Shown: positions 36,155 through 39,827 of the stretch, one piece after another | How the letters are laid out: the number at the start of each line of letters is the position of its first letter | Position numbering within the stretch: the stretch's first letter is position 1 | Assembly (NCBI GenBank): GCA_020726425.1 | Contig: DYSA01000002.1 | Location: 1 to 39,827 of the forward strand | From: Fibrobacter succinogenes | Lineage (GTDB): Bacteria; Fibrobacterota; Chitinivibrionia; Chitinivibrionales; Chitinivibrionaceae | DNA: 39,827 nucleotides | Reading direction: 5' to 3' | Notes under the pieces: model-generated | What the model saw: only the letters and a program-made list of their open reading frames with translations | Database searches by the model: none | Told to the model about the DNA's origin: nothing | Made by a program: the position numbers and the translations under genes

Positions 36155-37300
36155 TTACGCTTTAGGTTTAAAAGAATCGAGTTGTCTCTGATACGCAGAA
36201 GCGTGATCTTCATCGTTGTTCTGTTCAGGCTTGCGAGCCTGTGAACTGTCAGCATTGAAAGTTGACTGTGAATCAGTTGGATTTGCCGGCTGATCATCTT
36301 CAACAATGCTGTCGTGACGTGCTTTGATATAGTCAAGGCTTTTGCCGTCGGCATTGAAGCCGGGGCGTGCTTTGGCGATTACTGCAACCATGATTTCACG
36401 ATCAGGTTTATCAGCGATCAACTTGTATTCATCAGCGTTCATGCGTTTTGAAGCAGAAACAAGAAGTTCAGCACGTGATTTTGCAAGTGCAACAATTTTA
36501 TCTTCACTGTCAGAATTTGCCGCATTTGCTGCAACTTTTTCTTCTGATTTCTGAAGCTTGTCGTTTGCTTCATCAAGTTCAGCTTGCATTTTTTCGCTCT
36601 TCGCCTTCGTGCCGCACGCATCTTTTTCAGCGGCATCAGCCCGGTTGTTGATTGCTGCAATGTGTGATCCAACCAGATCATTCACTTCAACTTCAACACC
36701 GTTGATCATTACTTTCATAGAACCTCCGTCCATGTTTTTATTTTCAGGAAACATTTCATATTCAACTGCAATTGCATCTTGTGAATCGATCCGCAAACTT
36801 GCAACGCTTCCAGCCCTTGCAGCATCGACCAATGCAAGATGGTTGTATCTGATCTTTCGTTGAATCGCATCATAGTTTTGCCCGTTGTAAACTCCGGGCG
36901 TTGGCTCAAGCTCCAAATTGTAACCAAGCGACAATTGCCGCCGGCCTGCATCGATTGAATCAATACCTTGCTTGTGAGTTACGGTGATCGGAATATTCAA
37001 CAACTGATCATCACGGCTTGCATTTTCCCCGGTTGCACCAATTGAAAGAACGTGTGCATTGTCGGAATTCACAAACTGCATAGGGTGAAGATTTGTTACT
37101 GGAATCATTTTCAGAGTTTCGATTGATTCCGGGGCAAACACTTCTTCAGGCAATCTCAATTCACGGCGAATAGTACCATCAGCATTTCTGTATTCAAAAA
37201 TGCCGGTTCTTGTTACTGTCACATTGCCGCGGTAAAAGCCTTCAGGCGTTTTTTCCATCTTCCCGGTAATGAAACTTGTATCGAAACGTGAAATATTCAT
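36155..37300 (-). CDS. DUF2213-like prohead protease/scaffold
   Basis: SFITGKMEKTPEGFYRGNVTVTRTGIFEYRNADGTIRRELRLPEEVF, C-terminal coiled coil; start MNISRFD. Confidence 0.85.
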   Translation of the reverse strand: MNISRFDTSFITGKMEKTPEGFYRGNVTVTRTGIFEYRNADGTIRRELRLPEEVFAPESIETLKMIPVTNLHPMQFVNSDNAHVLSIGATGENASRDDQLLNIPITVTHKQGIDSIDAGRRQLSLGYNLELEPTPGVYNGQNYDAIQRKIRYNHLALVDAARAGSVASLRIDSQDAIAVEYEMFPENKNMDGGSMKVMINGVEVEVNDLVGSHIAAINNRADAAEKDACGTKAKSEKMQAELDEANDKLQKSEEKVAANAANSDSEDKIVALAKSRAELLVSASKRMNADEYKLIADKPDREIMVAVIAKARPGFNADGKSLDYIKARHDSIVEDDQPANPTDSQSTFNADSSQARKPEQNNDEDHASAYQRQLDSFKPKA

Positions 37301-37321
37301 GAAAACCTCTGAAATAGAAAA

Positions 37322-37381
37322 AGGGCTGAAGTGCATTGATTGCCGGGCAACAACTACCGACAACCAACACGCAACAGCCCT
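37322..37381 (-). promoter_or_regulatory. Structured leader with terminator-like arms upstream of the protease gene
   Basis: Minus strand AGGGCTGTTGC ... GCACTTCAGCCCT followed by TTTTTCTATTTC. Confidence 0.45.
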
Positions 37382-37467
37382 CTAAACGTCATTAAGACAC
37401 CCTTGAAGGGTAGGTGTTGAATAGAATTTAAATTTAAATTGCACTTTTTGCAACACAAAGTTTTAAA

Positions 37468-37588
37468 GTTCACAAAATACGCAATGAAAAGTTCAACAAA
37501 CATTCAGCAAAGTTTGAACACTTGCTGAACAAGTGTTCAACAAATTCTGAACAGATGTTCAACAAATGGTCAGCAAAGATTGAAATAT
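37468..37588. repeat. 11-bp phased degenerate repeat array, cluster 1
   Basis: Consecutive 11-mers: gttcaacaaac attcagcaaag tttgaacactt gctgaacaagt gttcaacaaat tctgaacagat gttcaacaaat ggtcagcaaag attgaaatatg. Confidence 0.8.
37514..37540. repeat. Inverted repeat, 11-bp perfect arms
   Basis: TTGAACACTTG-CTGAA-CAAGTGTTCAA. Confidence 0.85.
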
Positions 37589-37870
37589 GTTGAGCATATA
37601 TATAACTTCTCTTTACTTATCTTTTGTTTTCTTGTTTTTGTTCTGGTTTTCTTCGCGTGCGTGCGTGTGACCACGGCGAAAACTTTTTTACGCTGCAGAT
37701 CGAAAGCTTTGTTTTTGATTTTTAGTGTTCAACGGCTTCGAGAATCGAAGAAAACGTGTTCAAAGGTAACTTTACTTTCTGAAATCAAATTGCAGGTGTT
37801 CAAAGCCCTTGTTTTTGATTCGAGGCAAAAACGATTCGATCAACCGTTGTTTTCATTCACTTTTAACAAT

Positions 37871-37936
37871 TGTTCAACACTTGTTTAGTTTTGTTGAACA
37901 CTTGCTGAACACTTGTTCAGCAAGTGTTCAATTTTG
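37871..37936. repeat. 11-bp phased repeat array, cluster 2
   Basis: tgttcaacact tgtttagtttt gttgaacactt gctgaacactt gttcagcaagt gttcaattttg. Confidence 0.75.
37894..37931. repeat. Perfect inverted repeat, 17-bp arms and 4-nt loop
   Basis: TTGAACACTTGCTGAAC-ACTT-GTTCAGCAAGTGTTCAA. Confidence 0.9.
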
Positions 37937-37985
37937 CTATAACAAAAAAAGGCATTTGCTCAATTATGTTCAAGCAAACAAAAAA

Positions 37986-38009
37986 GGCGGCTTCATTTCT
38001 GAAACCGCC
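37986..38009 (-). terminator. Rho-independent terminator
   Basis: Minus strand GGCGGTTTC-AGAAAT-GAAGCCGCC-TTTTTTG. Confidence 0.85.
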
Positions 38010-38019
38010 CTTGAAAAAC

Positions 38020-38601
38020 TCAAAAAAGAAACTTTTTACAGTCCGCCGACCTGAGTATTTGTCTGTGTCGCTGAACCTGTGTCGTTGTTCCCAGATTAAC
38101 GATTCCCTGATTCGTATGCTGAATCTGAGCCGAAAGAATCGCATTCTGCCGAAGAACTTCATTCAACGTTGCCTGAGTTTGTGCCTGCATTTGAGCCTGA
38201 GCCTGAACCTGATTCACATTGGTTGTGATATTAAATTCTGAAGCCTGTGAACGGCGTGTTGCACGCTCTTCGCAAAGTTCATCACGAAGCTGGTTGTTTT
38301 CAGAAGTAAGAATCTGAGTTGAAAGGCGATTTTCAGAAGCAAGAATTGCCGCCTGAGTAGCTGCAAACTGAGCTGCTGTTGAAGCCTCAAGGCCGCAAAG
38401 CTGCTGAGTGATTGCACGTGCATTATTATCAGAGTTCTGAAGGGTTGCAATCAAAGCATTCTGAGTTGCATCTTTTCCAGAAGCAATAACGCTGCTCAAT
38501 CCGACAGTCTGTTCAAGAATTGCGGTTCCAAGCTTCATACCAATTGGCTTACCATCAAAGCCTTCAAGTTCCTTGGATAGATCAAGCTCAACAAGTGCCA
38601 T
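38020..38601 (-). CDS. Gln/Ala-rich coiled-coil protein of unknown function
   Basis: 193 aa; NVNQVQAQAQMQAQTQATLNEVLRQNAILSAQIQ; terminator downstream. Confidence 0.7.
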   Translation of the reverse strand: MALVELDLSKELEGFDGKPIGMKLGTAILEQTVGLSSVIASGKDATQNALIATLQNSDNNARAITQQLCGLEASTAAQFAATQAAILASENRLSTQILTSENNQLRDELCEERATRRSQASEFNITTNVNQVQAQAQMQAQTQATLNEVLRQNAILSAQIQHTNQGIVNLGTTTQVQRHRQILRSADCKKFLF

Positions 38602-38673
38602 TCATGCCCCTTTGTTAGATTTTAAACGTTGTATCGTAACAAACACAATAAATGCAAGTGCGTTAAAAACAAA

Positions 38674-38704
38674 GGGAATGCAAATATTTTACGTTTGCAT
38701 CCCC
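38674..38704 (-). terminator. Terminator-like hairpin
   Basis: Minus strand GGGGATGCAAA-CGTAAAATA-TTTGCATTCCC then TTTGTTTTT. Confidence 0.7.
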
Positions 38705-38713
38705 TGATATAAG

Positions 38714-38732
38714 CAGCATTTTTGTAATGCTG
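38714..38732 (-). terminator. Second hairpin in tandem
   Basis: CAGCATT-5 nt-AATGCTG. Confidence 0.45.
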
Positions 38733-38758
38733 ATCACAAATTCATAGTTTAAGTTATT

Positions 38759-39016
38759 TCACGGGCAAATCTTATCGTCAAGAAGAATTGAAACATCAAT
38801 TTTATTTATCAGATCAGAAATAATGTTTTTTATTCTCAACTGACCTTCATTGAATATCGACTCTGTCACTTCCCTTGAAACATTTTCACCCTGATCATCG
38901 AAGCGCCATTTGCCGGAGATCATTTCAAAGCCTTCGGATTGAAGATATAAACAAAGCTCTTTACCTTCAATCTGATTATCAACGATCTGTTGAAGCTGGT
39001 CACGAATATTTAGCAT
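38759..39016 (-). CDS. Hypothetical protein
   Basis: ORF from MLNIRDQ, overlapping the upstream ORF end. Confidence 0.55.
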   Translation of the reverse strand: MLNIRDQLQQIVDNQIEGKELCLYLQSEGFEMISGKWRFDDQGENVSREVTESIFNEGQLRIKNIISDLINKIDVSILLDDKICP

Positions 39017-39264
39017 ATAAACAACCTTGAAAAGATTATTCCTGCAGCGATTCCACAAAGGAAGATTGCCACATATCGAAAAAGGCCGTGCTTTTGCACA
39101 ACCTTATTTGTTCCAACGCCGGCTGTAATGAAGCGAATCGATTCAATGATTCTCTTCCTGAACATACGGTTCGTTTCAAAGAACTTCTTTTCAACTCCGT
39201 ATGCTTTGCCTTGAAACTGCAGCCTTTCGCAATCAACACGCCAACTGATAAACTTCTTGATCAT
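39010..39264 (-). CDS. Small protein with C-terminal transmembrane segment
   Basis: YVAIFLCGIAAGIIFSRLFIC at the C-terminus. Confidence 0.55.
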   Translation of the reverse strand: MIKKFISWRVDCERLQFQGKAYGVEKKFFETNRMFRKRIIESIRFITAGVGTNKVVQKHGLFRYVAIFLCGIAAGIIFSRLFIC

Positions 39265-39347
39265 TTTTTCACTTCATGAGTTGTTGCGTTCAGAAGTGTT
39301 TCCGTTTTTGCTACTCCGTTGATTCTTACAAATGCAAATACTACCAT
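39261..39347 (-). CDS. 28-aa small ORF, absent from the ORF track
   Basis: MVVFAFVRINGVAKTETLLNATTHEVKK*; GAAGGGGTG upstream; ATGA overlap with next ORF. Confidence 0.4.
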   Translation of the reverse strand: MVVFAFVRINGVAKTETLLNATTHEVKK

Positions 39348-39366
39348 GATTCACCCCTTCAAGAGT

Positions 39367-39386
39367 GCCGGGGAAAACACCCCGGC
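39367..39386. terminator. Perfect GC-rich hairpin
   Basis: GCCGGGG-AAAACA-CCCCGGC; T-tract (CTTTTAG) is on the plus-strand side only. Confidence 0.55.
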
Positions 39387-39399
39387 TTTTAGTTAGTTG

Positions 39400-39801
39400 T
39401 TACGCTTCTGAGTTCTGCTGTTCTTCTTCTGGTGCTTTAGGTGCTTCAACAGTTTCAACCTGATCATCTTCAACAACCGCTTCAGGTTCTTCAGAATAAG
39501 CGTTGATTGCCCCGGTTTCTGGATCAACGTTTATATCAGAGTCAAAAAGCCCGGTTCTCGAACGAATCATTCCCCAGAATGTATCTCTGAGAATATCCGA
39601 TTTACGATCAGCAACTTCAAGTGCTTTGGCTGCTGCGTGATATTCATCAATCGATTCACACATATCTTTGTAAGCCTTTTGCTCTTCTGCAGTCATTACG
39701 CCAATGGCGATTTTGTTACGCGTTTCTTTTTCTTCCTGTTTTGCACACATTTCCTCCACTGCTGCAGCTGCCAAAACATCAAGCAAATTCTTTTTAGACA
39801 T
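39400..39801 (-). CDS. Acidic hypothetical protein, expressed from P1 if the genome is circular
   Basis: 133 aa, acidic C-terminus EEPEAVVEDDQVETVEAPKAPEEEQQ. Confidence 0.65.
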   Translation of the reverse strand: MSKKNLLDVLAAAAVEEMCAKQEEKETRNKIAIGVMTAEEQKAYKDMCESIDEYHAAAKALEVADRKSDILRDTFWGMIRSRTGLFDSDINVDPETGAINAYSEEPEAVVEDDQVETVEAPKAPEEEQQNSEA

Positions 39802-39827
39802 AAAACACCCATCATTTTGATGCTTTG

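Noticed and set aside
37580-37888. 102-aa plus-strand ORF in the repeat island
   Set aside because: Low-complexity hydrophobic/AT-driven sequence, opposite to all other genes, overlaps the repeat region and has no recognisable domain.
37468-37936. CRISPR array interpretation of the repeats
   Set aside because: Units are 11 bp, contiguous and degenerate with no unique spacers.
37924-38241. Plus-strand 105-aa ORF opposite the Gln-rich gene
   Set aside because: Antisense to a better-supported CDS and spans a strong terminator hairpin.
1-39827. Temperate integrating prophage
   Set aside because: No integrase, transposase or clear CI-type repressor was recognised on either strand; the small HTH alone is insufficient. 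Extrachromosomal lysogeny cannot be excluded.

Overview
The window looks like an essentially complete, probably circularly closed tailed-phage genome of contractile-tail (myovirus) type. Nearly all credible coding is on the minus strand; there is no rRNA, no CRISPR array and no recognisable integrase. Read leftwards (minus-strand sense), modules are: ssDNA-annealing-like zinc-ribbon protein, DUF4373 replication protein, DnaC-like ATPase, orphan C5 cytosine methyltransferase and small HTH (17.5-13.8 kb); YqaJ recombinase, coiled-coil protein, DnaQ-like exonuclease, MazG-like protein, HNH and ParB-like proteins (13.6-7.5 kb); terminase small and large subunits, DUF1073 portal, and a MuF-type head protein carrying a C-terminal HExxH domain (7.4-2.4 kb); an accessory cassette that crosses the window ends (2.1-0.1 kb and 39.8-38.0 kb); DUF2213 protease, decoration protein, DUF2184 capsid, neck, sheath, tube, tape measure, baseplate, fibres and lysis-type genes (37.3-17.7 kb). 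Best leads: (1) a ~600 bp non-coding region at 37.4-38.0 kb with helically phased 11-bp repeats and a perfect 17-bp-arm inverted repeat; (2) a four-member promoter/leader family with fixed spacing, two members carrying a palindromic operator; (3) a tRNA-like element whose predicted anticodon loop is about 14 nt and contains a copy of its own T-arm sequence; (4) a MuF-HExxH fusion followed by small ORFs that could be immunity genes; (5) two candidate frameshifted genes. All family assignments come from reading sequence motifs; no database search was run.
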